A stretch of DNA of 17,479 nucleotides from CAZNPH01 sp964574985 (GCA_964574985.1 CAZNPH010000033.1:1-17479), one strand, 5' to 3'; shown: positions 1-7,558, counted from the first letter of the stretch. The notes: generated by a model from the letters alone, not told the origin. A program made the numbers and translations.

Positions 1-81
1 ATCTCCGTTGTAACTAATTATAAATCAACAAACAAAGGGATTTTGGAAAAATAGCAAAAAAGGCATTAATTTATTTCGCAC

Positions 82-1008
82 ATGAAGAAAAAGTATTGCC
101 TGCTAACCAATGATGTTGAAATAACATCCATCTGGCAGAATATCCTGAGGGAAGAAACTGGATTGAAGGTGTACAGGGAAGGTATGCCCATGCTACTTGA
201 ACTTTATAAAAAATATGAAATAAAGACTACATTTTTTTTTACGGGATATATAGCAAAACTAATTCCGGATGTTGTGAAAATGATTATTCCATATAGTCAT
301 GAAGTGGGAAGCCATGGTATGTCCCATTTACCTGAAAATAGTTTTGACATCATGCCTTTTAAAAAACAAAAGGAACATTTGATTGAATCCAAAAAAATAC
401 TTGAAGACATTTCCGGGAGTCCTGTTGTCTCATTCCGGGCTCCAGCCTTGCGGGTGAATCGAAACACTTCAGTTGCACTGAATGAATCCGGTTATTTGAT
501 TGACAGTTCGATTGCATCACAGCGTTTCGATTTTTTCATGAGCTTTGGTGGCAGGAACAAAATGAAGTGGTTGTTTGCACCAAGATTACCTTACCGGACA
601 TCGAAAATTTCATTGTTTAAAAAGGGTATCGGGAATATTATTGAAATTCCGCTGTCTGCTGCTTTTTTTCCATATGTAGGTACTACCATGCGGATCTTTC
701 CCGGATGCACTTCATTTTTACGCAGAATGATCGATATGGAGACACAAAATACTGGGAAACCCGTCGTTTTTAACATTCATCCAAATGAAATGATTGATGA
801 ATCTGAAGAAATCAGGAAAATAGGCAGAAGATCAAATAACTTTTTCATTTATTTTATCAAAGATTATCTGCGAAGTAATCTAAAGAAAAAAAATTTGGGT
901 ATAAAGGCCTTTCATCTTTATGAACAACAGATTGCGTTTTTCAAGAAACGGAATTACCAGTTTACTTCTCTTAAAGAATACTGTGAAAAGGAATTGATCA
1001 GACTATGA
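82..1008 (+). CDS. Polysaccharide deacetylase (NodB-homology, carbohydrate esterase 4-like)
   Basis: Predicted metal-dependent deacetylase acting on N- or O-acetyl groups of a glycan, probably in a surface-polysaccharide pathway. The 308-residue protein shows the NodB-type motifs in order: TNDVE at residues 9-13 (the D-V-E variant of the usual TFDD), TTFFFTG at 49-55, SHGMSH at 77-82 (metal ligands H78 and H82), FRAP at 118-121 and HP at 233-234. No signal peptide is seen, so it probably acts in the cytoplasm on a precursor. The ATG at 82 is the first usable start. The stop overlaps the next gene's start by 4 bp (ATGA), indicating translational coupling. The gene is AT-rich, like its downstream partner and unlike the genes after 1880, which is typical of glycan loci. 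The exact substrate cannot be read from the sequence. Confidence 0.88.
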   Translation: MKKKYCLLTNDVEITSIWQNILREETGLKVYREGMPMLLELYKKYEIKTTFFFTGYIAKLIPDVVKMIIPYSHEVGSHGMSHLPENSFDIMPFKKQKEHLIESKKILEDISGSPVVSFRAPALRVNRNTSVALNESGYLIDSSIASQRFDFFMSFGGRNKMKWLFAPRLPYRTSKISLFKKGIGNIIEIPLSAAFFPYVGTTMRIFPGCTSFLRRMIDMETQNTGKPVVFNIHPNEMIDESEEIRKIGRRSNNFFIYFIKDYLRSNLKKKNLGIKAFHLYEQQIAFFKKRNYQFTSLKEYCEKELIRL

Positions 1009-1817
1009 GAATTTTTTTTCTGACTATGGATGATCCTGTCCAAACGATTCCGTTTTTGAAAAAAGTGATTCGGAAACGAAAAGAACAGGTCATAGGCGTG
1101 GCCGTGGTTAGGGGTGACCGCCTGACCATTGGGAAAAAGAGATCAAAGGTGGTTTATCTTTTATCTCTTCTTTTAATCATGGGAATTGTTCCTTTTATTT
1201 CTGCCTCTTTTAAAGAGATATGGTTCAAGTTGAATAAATGGTTCTCCCGAAAGACAGACGTAATTAAGTGTCCGTCTATCCTGACTTTTGCAGGAGAAAT
1301 GGGAATTGAAAATACATTCAATATTAACAATCCAAATTCTGTTTCATTTCTGGAAGAATTAAGGAAGCTGAGGCCTGACATTATCATCAATCAAAGCCAG
1401 TATATTCTGAAAAATGATATTTTGGACATACCCAGGATCGGAACTATTAACCGGCACAATGCATTGCTGCCAAAAAACAGGGGAAGGTTAACACCATTCT
1501 GGGTTCTGTATAATGGAGAAAAAAAAACTGGTGTGAGTATTCATTTTGTAGAAGAAAGACTGGATTCGGGAGACATTATTATACAAAAGAAAATTCCGGT
1601 ATCAGACAGGGAAACTTTTAATTCGCTGGTTAAGAAGAACTACGAAATTGCACCAGGGGCTATGCTGGAAGCATTAGCAAAACTTGAAGCAGGTAATAAA
1701 GATTTCATTAAAAACGATGATGAAAAAGCTACCTATAATACCATTCCGACATTGAAACAAGCTTTTTTTTTCAGGATAATGATAATCCGGCGGAACTTCC
1801 GTCATTTAATGAAATAA
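1005..1817 (+). CDS. Formyltransferase-family protein (Fmt/ArnA/WbkC-like)
   Basis: Predicted N10-formyltetrahydrofolate-dependent formyltransferase of the Fmt/GART fold. In the 270 residues the catalytic layout of methionyl-tRNA formyltransferase is visible: NRHNALLPKNRG at 149-160 supplies the Asn149 and His151 equivalents, and TGVSIHF...LDSGD at 175-190 supplies the catalytic Asp190. The Fmt C-terminal tRNA-binding domain is absent, and the gene is coupled to a polysaccharide deacetylase. It is therefore more likely to formylate an amino-sugar of a surface glycan than initiator tRNA (inference). Residues about 48-67 are strongly hydrophobic and could form a membrane-associated segment inside the Rossmann half, which is unusual for a cytosolic formyltransferase. 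The start at 1005 is fixed by the 4-bp overlap with the gene upstream. The gene is AT-rich and is the last one in the glycan-locus tail. Confidence 0.8.
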   Translation: MRIFFLTMDDPVQTIPFLKKVIRKRKEQVIGVAVVRGDRLTIGKKRSKVVYLLSLLLIMGIVPFISASFKEIWFKLNKWFSRKTDVIKCPSILTFAGEMGIENTFNINNPNSVSFLEELRKLRPDIIINQSQYILKNDILDIPRIGTINRHNALLPKNRGRLTPFWVLYNGEKKTGVSIHFVEERLDSGDIIIQKKIPVSDRETFNSLVKKNYEIAPGAMLEALAKLEAGNKDFIKNDDEKATYNTIPTLKQAFFFRIMIIRRNFRHLMK

Positions 1818-1829
1818 TTTCTTGTAATC

Positions 1830-1858
1830 TTTGTGATTTCCTGACTAAATTATCTTTA
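1830..1858 (+). promoter_or_regulatory. Candidate Bacteroidota promoter for the NusG-like gene
   Basis: TTTG at 1830-1833 is followed after 17 bp by TATCTTTA at 1851-1858, one base from the TAnnTTTG consensus. Transcription would begin about 15 nt before the ATG at 1880. The spacer is slightly shorter than usual, so this is tentative. It would uncouple the regulator from the glycan genes upstream. Confidence 0.35.
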
Positions 1859-1879
1859 TTAAGCATTACTTAAAATGTT

Positions 1880-2380
1880 ATGGAACAATGGTATGCCATA
1901 TATACGAGGCCGAGGTTTGAAAAGCGGGTGCACGGGGAGTTGACGGAAAAGGGGGTGCATGTGTACCTGCCCCTGCAGAAGGTGCTGAAGCAGTGGAGTG
2001 ACCGCAGGAAATGGGTGCAGGAGCCGTTGTTCCGCTCCTACCTGTTTGTGAGGATCGATTACAGGAATTACCTTACCGTTCTGAAAACGGACGGGGTGGT
2101 GAAGTTCATCAAGTTCGAAGGCAGGCCGGTGGTGGTTCCTGAGGTGCAGATCCTGGCGGTCCGGAAGTTCATCGAATCGGGGGAGCTGATGGCCGGAGAC
2201 CTGTCGCAGTACACGGTGGGCAGCCGGGTGGAGGTGGCCAGCGGATCCCTGAAGGGATTGTCAGGGACGCTGGTGGATTTTGAAGGGAAGACCCGGGTGC
2301 GGGTGCAGATCGAGGGGATCCCCCAGTCATTGCATCTGCGGATACCTGTTGGTTATCTGAAGAAAATATCCCTGAGCTGA
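1880..2380 (+). CDS. NusG-like transcription antiterminator (UpxY type)
   Basis: Specialised NusG paralogue. Such proteins bind elongating RNA polymerase and, in Bacteroides, the UpxY versions promote read-through of their own capsular-polysaccharide operon (family knowledge). The 166 residues show the N-terminal NGN domain starting at WYAIYTRPRFEKRV (residues 4-17) and a C-terminal KOW-type segment at about 112-138 (VGSRVEVASGSLKGLSGTLV). The protein is close to UpxY length. It sits downstream of the glycan genes in the same direction and at the point where base composition turns GC-rich, so its operon target is not visible; UpxY genes normally lead their operons. It may act in trans or be a remnant of a rearranged locus. 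Its 3' end overlaps the convergent metK by 28 bp. Housekeeping NusG is less likely given the divergence and the lack of secE/rplK neighbours. Confidence 0.85.
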   Translation: MEQWYAIYTRPRFEKRVHGELTEKGVHVYLPLQKVLKQWSDRRKWVQEPLFRSYLFVRIDYRNYLTVLKTDGVVKFIKFEGRPVVVPEVQILAVRKFIESGELMAGDLSQYTVGSRVEVASGSLKGLSGTLVDFEGKTRVRVQIEGIPQSLHLRIPVGYLKKISLS

Positions 2381-3621
2381 TCGACATAGTCGAGCTTTTC
2401 CCAGGCGAAGAATTCGACTTCTTTCATGCGCCGGTTCTCGATCGTGCTGTTGCTGTTCCGGATCAGTTCCACTTCCTTCTTGAAGTAATTCCTTCCCATG
2501 TGGCCGTATGCAGCGGTGGGCAGGTAAATGGGGTACTTGAGCCCAAGCCGGTTGATGATGGCCCAGGGCCTCAGGTCGAAAACATCCTGGATCTTTCCGG
2601 CGATCTCGCTGTCAGAAAGCCCTGTCTTTGATTTGCCGTAGGTGTTCACATTGAGCCCCACCGGTTTGGCCACCCCGATGGCATAGGCCACCTGAACCAG
2701 TATCTCGCCGGAGACCCCGGCGGCCACCATGTTCTTGGCGATGTGCCGGGCGGCATAGGCGGCCGACCGGTCCACCTTGGAAGCATCTTTTCCGGAGAAG
2801 GATCCTCCGCCATGGGCCCCCTTTCCGCCGTATGTGTCCACGATGATCTTCCGCCCGGTGAGCCCGGTGTCCCCGTGGGGCCCGCCGATCACAAACTTGC
2901 CCGTGGGGTTCACGTGCAGGATGTAATCACCGGTGAATATTCCCCTTGCTTTTTCAGAGAGCCGTTCCCTTGTCCGGGGGATCAGGATGTTCTCCACATC
3001 TTTCCGGATTTGCTTCAGCATTTTTTTGTCGTCATGATCAAAGGGATCGTGCTGGGTGGAGATCACGATGGTATGGACCCTGGATGCCAGTCCGCTGTCA
3101 TCGTATTCGATGGTGACCTGGGATTTGGAATCGGGGCGGAGATAGGTCATTTTTTCACCTTCCCGGCGAATGGCTGCCAGTTCCTGCAGAAGCACGTGGG
3201 AAAGTACGGTGGACAGGGGCATGTAATCTGCGGTCTCCCTGACGGCATACCCGAACATCATGCCCTGGTCCCCCGCCCCCTGTTCTTCTTCCTTTTCCCT
3301 GACCACGCCCTGGCGTATGTCGGCGGACTGTTCGTGGATGGTGGAGATCACCCCGCAGGAGCCTGCATCGAACATGTATTCAGGCTTTGTATAGCCGATG
3401 CCCCTGATCACTTCCCGGGCCACCTGCTGTACGTCCACATAAGTGCTGGTGTTGACCTCGCCGCTCAGGACCACCAGTCCGGTGGTGACCAGTGTTTCCA
3501 GGGCGACTTTGGATTCGGGGTCCCTGCGCAGGAATTCATCCAGCAGCGCATCGGAGATCTGGTCGGCGATCTTGTCGGGATGACCTTCGGAAACCGATTC
3601 CGAGGTGAACAAATGGTTCAT
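2353..3621 (-). CDS. metK: S-adenosylmethionine synthetase
   Basis: Makes S-adenosylmethionine from methionine and ATP in the cytosol. The 422 residues contain GHPDK at 13-17 (N-terminal ATP/metal site), the hexapeptide GAGDQG at 115-120 and the P-loop-like GGGSFSGKD at 271-279. The length and the charged insertion before GAGDQG (about 109-114) fit Bacteroidota MetK. The start MNHLFTSESVSEGHPDK matches the family start. The last 28 bp overlap the end of the NusG-like gene on the opposite strand. The gene is divergent from the APS-kinase gene across a 126-bp AT-rich gap. I see no convincing SAM riboswitch in its short leader. Confidence 0.98.
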   Translation of the reverse strand: MNHLFTSESVSEGHPDKIADQISDALLDEFLRRDPESKVALETLVTTGLVVLSGEVNTSTYVDVQQVAREVIRGIGYTKPEYMFDAGSCGVISTIHEQSADIRQGVVREKEEEQGAGDQGMMFGYAVRETADYMPLSTVLSHVLLQELAAIRREGEKMTYLRPDSKSQVTIEYDDSGLASRVHTIVISTQHDPFDHDDKKMLKQIRKDVENILIPRTRERLSEKARGIFTGDYILHVNPTGKFVIGGPHGDTGLTGRKIIVDTYGGKGAHGGGSFSGKDASKVDRSAAYAARHIAKNMVAAGVSGEILVQVAYAIGVAKPVGLNVNTYGKSKTGLSDSEIAGKIQDVFDLRPWAIINRLGLKYPIYLPTAAYGHMGRNYFKKEVELIRNSNSTIENRRMKEVEFFAWEKLDYVDQLRDIFFR

Positions 3622-3655
3622 AACGGTATTTGAGGTATTTGAATAAAAGAACCTA

Positions 3656-3688
3656 CGAAATAAATGCTTTTTGTCAGATTATGCAAAA
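3656..3688 (-). promoter_or_regulatory. Candidate metK promoter
   Basis: On the minus strand, TTTTG (3684-3688) is followed after 20 bp by TTATTTCG (3656-3663), which resembles the Bacteroidota -33/-7 pair although the -7 box is imperfect. Transcription would start near 3649, giving a leader of about 28 nt. That is too short for a riboswitch. Confidence 0.35.
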
Positions 3689-3711
3689 TTTTCCCTTTTG
3701 CAAACATTTTA

Positions 3712-3719
3712 TATCTTTG
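3712..3719 (+). promoter_or_regulatory. -7 promoter element for the APS-kinase fusion gene
   Basis: TATCTTTG matches the TAnnTTTG consensus exactly and would start transcription about 23 nt before the ATG at 3748. No well-spaced -33 TTTG was found; the nearest TTTTG (3696-3700) is too close. Confidence 0.4.
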
Positions 3720-3747
3720 GGCGTTTCATTTTTTTTAAAATTGCCAG

Positions 3748-4455
3748 ATGTATAAGGAGTCCAATTCACGCAGCCTTATAAAGACCATTTCCTGGCGGGC
3801 GCTGGCCACCATCACCACCGCCGTCCTGGTGCTGATATTTACCGGACGCTGGGGGATCGCCCTGGCCATCGGGGGGATCGAGGTGGTGGTCAAGATCATC
3901 CTGTATTTTTTCCACGAACGTTTGTGGAACCGGATCAGCTACGGGAAGAAGCAGAAAAAACCTTCGGTGCTCTGGTTCACCGGTCTGCCCGGGGCGGGCA
4001 AGAGCACAGTTTCGGAAGCCGTGTATGAAAAGATGCTGCTGAAAGGATACAAGGTGGAGCACCTGGACGGGGATGCGGTCAGGAACATCTTTCCCCGGAC
4101 CGGCTTCAGCAAGGAGGAACGTGACCGGCACATCCGCAGGGTGGGTTTCCTGGCCAGCCGTCTGGAAAAGAACGGGGTGTATGTGATCGCTTCCTTTATT
4201 TCCCCATACCGCGAATCACGGGAGTTTGTCAGGAGTCTTTGCGACAATTTTCAGGAAGTTTATATTTCAACCCCTGTCGAGGTTTGTGAGCAGCGCGACC
4301 CCAAGGGGCTCTACAAAAAGGTCCGTGCGGGGGAAATTTCGAATTTCACCGGCGTGGACGATCCCTACGAGGTGCCTGAAAATCCCGCATTGTCCATTGA
4401 TACTTCCAGGGTTCCTGTTGACGAGGCGGTCACACAGGTCATGAGGCTGCTTTGA
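3748..4455 (+). CDS. cysC: DUF2061 membrane domain fused to adenylylsulfate (APS) kinase
   Basis: Phosphorylates adenylylsulfate to PAPS, the activated sulfate used for sulfation or reductive assimilation. Residues 1-60 form a DUF2061-like module with two hydrophobic stretches (about 18-33 and 36-54) after the conserved-looking RSLIKTISWRALAT. Residues from about 72 are a complete CysC: Walker A GLPGAGKST (79-87), DGD (107-109), the FSKEERDRHIRR substrate region (120-131), SFISPYRESR (149-158) and DPKGLYKKVRAGEISNFTG (184-202). With 235 residues it is about 40-60 longer than a stand-alone CysC, all of it at the N terminus. The kinase would face the cytosol while anchored in the membrane (inference). 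No cysD, cysN or sulfotransferase gene is in the window. The stop is immediately adjacent, with zero gap, to the stop of the convergent ABC gene. Confidence 0.93.
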   Translation: MYKESNSRSLIKTISWRALATITTAVLVLIFTGRWGIALAIGGIEVVVKIILYFFHERLWNRISYGKKQKKPSVLWFTGLPGAGKSTVSEAVYEKMLLKGYKVEHLDGDAVRNIFPRTGFSKEERDRHIRRVGFLASRLEKNGVYVIASFISPYRESREFVRSLCDNFQEVYISTPVEVCEQRDPKGLYKKVRAGEISNFTGVDDPYEVPENPALSIDTSRVPVDEAVTQVMRLL

Positions 4456-5373
4456 TCATTGTTTGCCCGTGATTTCCCGGAAAACATCCTCGAGCCGTTT
4501 TTCTTCTTTCTGCATGGAAAGGACCTTGATCCCCTTTTGAACGGCAAGCTCGAAGATCAGCGGACGGTTGTCGGTCCCCGGCAGGCCGCGGATCAGCCAG
4601 AGGTTGCCTCCGGTGGGCACCGCCTCCCTGACCTGTTCGATTTCCAGAAGCTGCTCTTTGGTGACCTGTCCGTCAAATTCCACCACGATGGTCTGGGGCC
4701 CGGGTTCGCCTCTGGAGGTGATCTGGCGGGTCAGTTCGTCGGCCACGATCCTGCCCTGGTGGATGATGACCACCCGGTCGCAGATGGCTTCCACCTCCTG
4801 CATGATGTGGGTGGACAGCATGACGGTCTTTTCCTTGCCCAGCTCGGAGATCAGCTCCCGGATCTCCACGATCTGGTTGGGATCGAGTCCGCTTGTGGGC
4901 TCATCCAGGATGAGGATCTCCGGGTCGTGCACCAGCGCCTGGGCGAGTCCGACCCGCTGCCGGAACCCTTTGGAGAGATGTCCGATCTTTTTGTGCTGCC
5001 CGGGGGAGAGTCCGGTCTTTTCAATGATGTCCTTCACGGCTTTCCCGGCTTTCCTGCCCATTCCGTAAAGCCGGGCCACATGGCCGAGGTATTCCCGCAC
5101 GTACATGTCGGTGTACAGGGGATTGGTTTCCGGCAGGTAGCCGGTGATCCTGCGCACCTGAAGGGTCTCCTCCGCCACATCGAGTCCGTTTACACTCACC
5201 TCTCCCGAAGTGGGGGGGATGTACCCGGTGATGATCCGCATCAGGGTGGATTTCCCCGCACCGTTGGGCCCGATGAAACCGGCGATCTCCCCGTTGCGCA
5301 CCTCGAAACTGACATCGTCCAGGGCAACCTGTTCACCGAACCTGCGGGTTATGTCCCGTATCGAAATGGACAT
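4456..5373 (-). CDS. gldA: ABC transporter ATP-binding subunit, GldA-like
   Basis: Cytosolic ATPase of an ABC-2 type exporter. The 305 residues show Walker A GPNGAGKST (35-43), signature LSKGF (133-137), Walker B plus catalytic Glu ILILDE (153-158), D-loop SGLDP (161-165) and H-loop His189. The Q-loop position reads YLPETNPLY, with Glu where many ABC ATPases have Gln; this is seen in the DrrA/GldA branch. The C-terminal extension (about 210-305, ending RLEDVFREITGKQ) is also typical of that branch. GldA of gliding bacteria pairs with GldF and GldG, but neither is adjacent, so a role in motility cannot be assumed. The stop abuts the APS-kinase stop. Confidence 0.88.
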   Translation of the reverse strand: MSISIRDITRRFGEQVALDDVSFEVRNGEIAGFIGPNGAGKSTLMRIITGYIPPTSGEVSVNGLDVAEETLQVRRITGYLPETNPLYTDMYVREYLGHVARLYGMGRKAGKAVKDIIEKTGLSPGQHKKIGHLSKGFRQRVGLAQALVHDPEILILDEPTSGLDPNQIVEIRELISELGKEKTVMLSTHIMQEVEAICDRVVIIHQGRIVADELTRQITSRGEPGPQTIVVEFDGQVTKEQLLEIEQVREAVPTGGNLWLIRGLPGTDNRPLIFELAVQKGIKVLSMQKEEKRLEDVFREITGKQ

Positions 5374-5401
5374 CTTATATTATCCTTCTTTCATTAAATC
5401 A

Positions 5402-5409
5402 CAAATATA
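5402..5409 (-). promoter_or_regulatory. -7 promoter element for the gldA-like gene
   Basis: The minus strand reads TATATTTG, an exact TAnnTTTG match, 28 bp upstream of the start codon at 5373. The -33 region is AT-rich with no clear TTTG. Confidence 0.45.
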
Positions 5410-5484
5410 TATAAAAGCATATACATAAAAATTCCGGCTTCTCACCGCTTTGACAAAAGATTTTCTTTTTATGGCGATTTGAAG

Positions 5485-5492
5485 TAATTTTG
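5485..5492 (+). promoter_or_regulatory. -7 promoter element for the universal stress protein gene
   Basis: TAATTTTG fits TAnnTTTG, 28 bp before the ATG at 5521. A TTTG at 5449-5452 is too far upstream for a normal spacer, so only the -7 box is supported. The spacing to the start codon matches that of the divergent gldA-like gene. Confidence 0.4.
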
Positions 5493-5520
5493 AATTATCG
5501 TCTGCGTTTGATATGATGTT

Positions 5521-6378
5521 ATGGCCATTCAGGAAACAAAACAAAACCTGCTGGTTACCTGGGACTATACCGGGGTTTCAGAATACGCCCTCCGGCATGC
5601 CATCCGCATTGCCAAAAATGTGGAGGCGGATATTGAGCTGATCCACGTGATCGAAACCGCCGAAGCCAAAAAAAATCTGACCGTCCATGAAAATCAGCTG
5701 AAGGAAGCCATGCTGCAGATGGAAGAAAAGTATGATTATCCGCTTGGCTTCAAACTGCTGGTGGGGAGCATCTTTACGGCCATTTCCAAGTATGCCTCGG
5801 ATTCCGGTGCGGAAATGGCCCTGATGGGCACCCACGGCATGAAGGGCATGCAAAAGGTTATGGGGAGCTGGGCTCTTCGTGTGATCGTGGGTTCCAGCAT
5901 CCCTTTCATCATTGTCCAGGAAAAGCCGGAGAACAATGAACGGATCAGGAGCATTGTTTTCCCTATCGATTTCAGATCGGAGAACAAGGAAAAGCTCCAG
6001 TGGGCGATCTACATGGGCAAATATTTCAATTCAAAGGTCTACCTGTTCAAGGCACCGGTGACGGACAAATCGCTGGTAAAAAAGACCAATGTCAACCTGA
6101 ACTTCGCCATCCGCTTCCTGATCCAGAACAACATGGATTACGAGATACATACCGGGAAAAGATCCTCGAAATTTGCCAGGGAGACCATTGCATTTGCGCA
6201 GAAGAGGAAGGCAGACATGATCCTGATCACCACCACCAGGAACATTACTTTCGCCAACTACGTGCTGGGAGTCCGGGAACAGTACATTATTTCCAACAGT
6301 TCGAAGATACCGGTCATGTGTGTCAACCCACGGGCCACGTTCGCCCAGGTGGGCCAGTTCATGTACGGAAGCACCTGA
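5521..6378 (+). CDS. Tandem-domain universal stress protein (UspA family)
   Basis: Cytosolic stress-response protein made of two Usp domains (residues about 6-134 and 142-270). The first carries the nucleotide-loop motif GTHGMKGMQKVMGS at 103-116, i.e. G-2x-G followed by GS with an eight-residue gap instead of the canonical nine; it could bind ATP. In the second domain the corresponding region (ADMILITTTRNITFANYVLG, 231-250) lacks the glycines and is probably non-binding. This pairing of one competent and one degenerate domain is common in tandem Usps. The ATG at 5521 is preferred, since two nearby upstream ATGs (5513, 5516) are out of frame. It faces the TPR gene tail to tail across 12 bp. 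Confidence 0.93.
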   Translation: MAIQETKQNLLVTWDYTGVSEYALRHAIRIAKNVEADIELIHVIETAEAKKNLTVHENQLKEAMLQMEEKYDYPLGFKLLVGSIFTAISKYASDSGAEMALMGTHGMKGMQKVMGSWALRVIVGSSIPFIIVQEKPENNERIRSIVFPIDFRSENKEKLQWAIYMGKYFNSKVYLFKAPVTDKSLVKKTNVNLNFAIRFLIQNNMDYEIHTGKRSSKFARETIAFAQKRKADMILITTTRNITFANYVLGVREQYIISNSSKIPVMCVNPRATFAQVGQFMYGST

Positions 6379-6390
6379 GGGGGCCGGCGC

Positions 6391-7380
6391 TTACTCGCAC
6401 TTCAGGACATTGTTTATCTTGTAGAAGGCGGCGTCCTGGAAGGGGCCCCTGGCGGATTTTTTGTATGCATCACAGGCCTTTTCGTATTCCACCAGTCCGG
6501 TATAGGCCTTCCCCTTTTCAAAATACAGTGCGGCTTCCTTGATCTCGTCACCGGGGCCGCTGTCCAGTCCTTCCTGTGCCATTTCCAGCGCCTGGTTGTA
6601 TTCAAGCTGCTTGTTGTATATCTTGGCCATCTGGAGGTAGGCATCCGGATTGCCGGGTTTGTATTCGAGGGATTGCTGCAAAAGGGATATGGCCTCATCA
6701 TGTTCTTCTGCCTTTTTTGAGACCTCTCCCTGGAACAGGAGGTAATCCCCGGCGGTATTCCGCGCCCTTTCCGCCGTGCGGTCGTCGCCGGACTCCCTTC
6801 CGGTTTCGATGGCTTTTTTCATGGACTGCAGCATGGCATCGTTGTTCCCCAACTGCTTGCAGGCAAGGCCTTTCCCGAAATATGCCCTGGCATAGCCGGG
6901 GTCGTGGCGGGTGGCCATGTTGAAATTTTCCACGGCTTTCTGGTAATCCTGCTGTTTGAAATATGCATTGCCCAGGGCATTGTACAACTGGGGGATGATC
7001 TTTTCGGCTTTGGCCCTGATCTCTTCATGGCCGTATTTTTCGGAAGCCTCGATGGCGTCCTCGAATTTTTTCACCGCTCCCTGAATGTCTTTGGCCTTGT
7101 AAAGATCCAGTCCGATCCGGTAATGCAGCGGGGGGATCTGGCTTTCCGCCCTGGCTTTCATCTCTTCGCCTTCTTCGCCGAGCTGTTCGGCCAGGTCGAT
7201 GGATTTATTGAAATGGTCAATGGCTGCCTCGAATTCACCGGAATTGACTTTTTCCGCCCCGGCATTGAATGCTTCCACCACCTGTGTCAGGGTGATCTCC
7301 TGTGCATTCAGTGAAAAAGCCATGGCAATGAACATCCCCGCAAACAGGGCTTTCAGGGTTCTTATACTTGATGCCGTCAT
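6391..7380 (-). CDS. Secreted tetratricopeptide-repeat protein
   Basis: Probable periplasmic scaffold protein built of TPR helices; such proteins mediate protein-protein contacts and no enzymatic motif is seen. I place the start at 7380, not at the longer open frame's 7497. From 7380 the protein begins with a clear signal peptide (MTASSIRTLKALFAGMFIAM, then AFSLNAQE), likely cut after ALNA-type residues near 26. The extra upstream codons would also overlap the promoter. The mature part is about six to seven TPR-like units (for example QLYNALGNAYFKQQDYQKAV and PDAYLQMAKIYNKQLEYNQA) ending at a Cys-containing tail (VLKCE). It is 329 residues long. The partner is unknown. Confidence 0.88.
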   Translation of the reverse strand: MTASSIRTLKALFAGMFIAMAFSLNAQEITLTQVVEAFNAGAEKVNSGEFEAAIDHFNKSIDLAEQLGEEGEEMKARAESQIPPLHYRIGLDLYKAKDIQGAVKKFEDAIEASEKYGHEEIRAKAEKIIPQLYNALGNAYFKQQDYQKAVENFNMATRHDPGYARAYFGKGLACKQLGNNDAMLQSMKKAIETGRESGDDRTAERARNTAGDYLLFQGEVSKKAEEHDEAISLLQQSLEYKPGNPDAYLQMAKIYNKQLEYNQALEMAQEGLDSGPGDEIKEAALYFEKGKAYTGLVEYEKACDAYKKSARGPFQDAAFYKINNVLKCE

Positions 7381-7413
7381 GATGTTTGTTTTTAAGTTTA
7401 GACCTACGAAGGT

Positions 7414-7421
7414 CAAATATA
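7414..7421 (-). promoter_or_regulatory. -7 promoter element for the TPR gene, with adjacent inverted repeat
   Basis: The minus strand reads TATATTTG (exact TAnnTTTG). It shares its last base with the inverted repeat GACCT-ACGA-AGGTC at 7401-7414, so the predicted transcription start (about 7407) lies within the repeat. The repeat could be an operator or form a 5' hairpin. The predicted leader before the ATG at 7380 is about 27 nt. Confidence 0.45.
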
Positions 7422-7486
7422 AAAAAAATTCCCGGAAGCATGTATTCTGCCTGTTCAGTATTGAATACCCGGTGTGTGAAAACGTA

Positions 7487-7506
7487 CGGTTCGGCAAGAA
7501 GAACCG
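7487..7506 (-). terminator. Weak hairpin downstream of the putP-like gene
   Basis: CGGTTC (7487-7492) and GAACCG (7501-7506) form a 6-bp stem with an 8-nt loop, about 52 bp past the symporter stop. In the direction of transcription it is followed by GTTTTC, not a long U tract, so termination activity is doubtful. Confidence 0.25.
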
Positions 7507-7558
7507 AAGGTGGAGGAACGGATGCCCGGCGGCCCCATGTGGGCGAACTGATCCCCCT

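Noticed and set aside
2743..3633. Long plus-strand open frame opposite metK (296 codons)
   Set aside because: It lies entirely antisense to an unmistakable metK, is rich in Gly/His/Asp as a shadow frame would be, and has no recognisable domain. The same applies to the antisense frames over asnS (9063-10403) and rpoN (10824-11741).
3622..3747. SAM riboswitch upstream of metK
   Set aside because: The gap is only 126 bp, shared with a divergent gene, AT-rich, and without the multi-helix conserved core of any SAM riboswitch class I know.
3753..3760. AGGAGT-like Shine-Dalgarno near the APS-kinase start
   Set aside because: It lies after the ATG at 3748, and there is no in-frame Met just downstream that would use it before the conserved DUF2061 segment.
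7381..7497. Extended N terminus of the TPR protein
   Set aside because: It would place 39 residues before a textbook signal peptide and would span the -7 element at 7414-7421.
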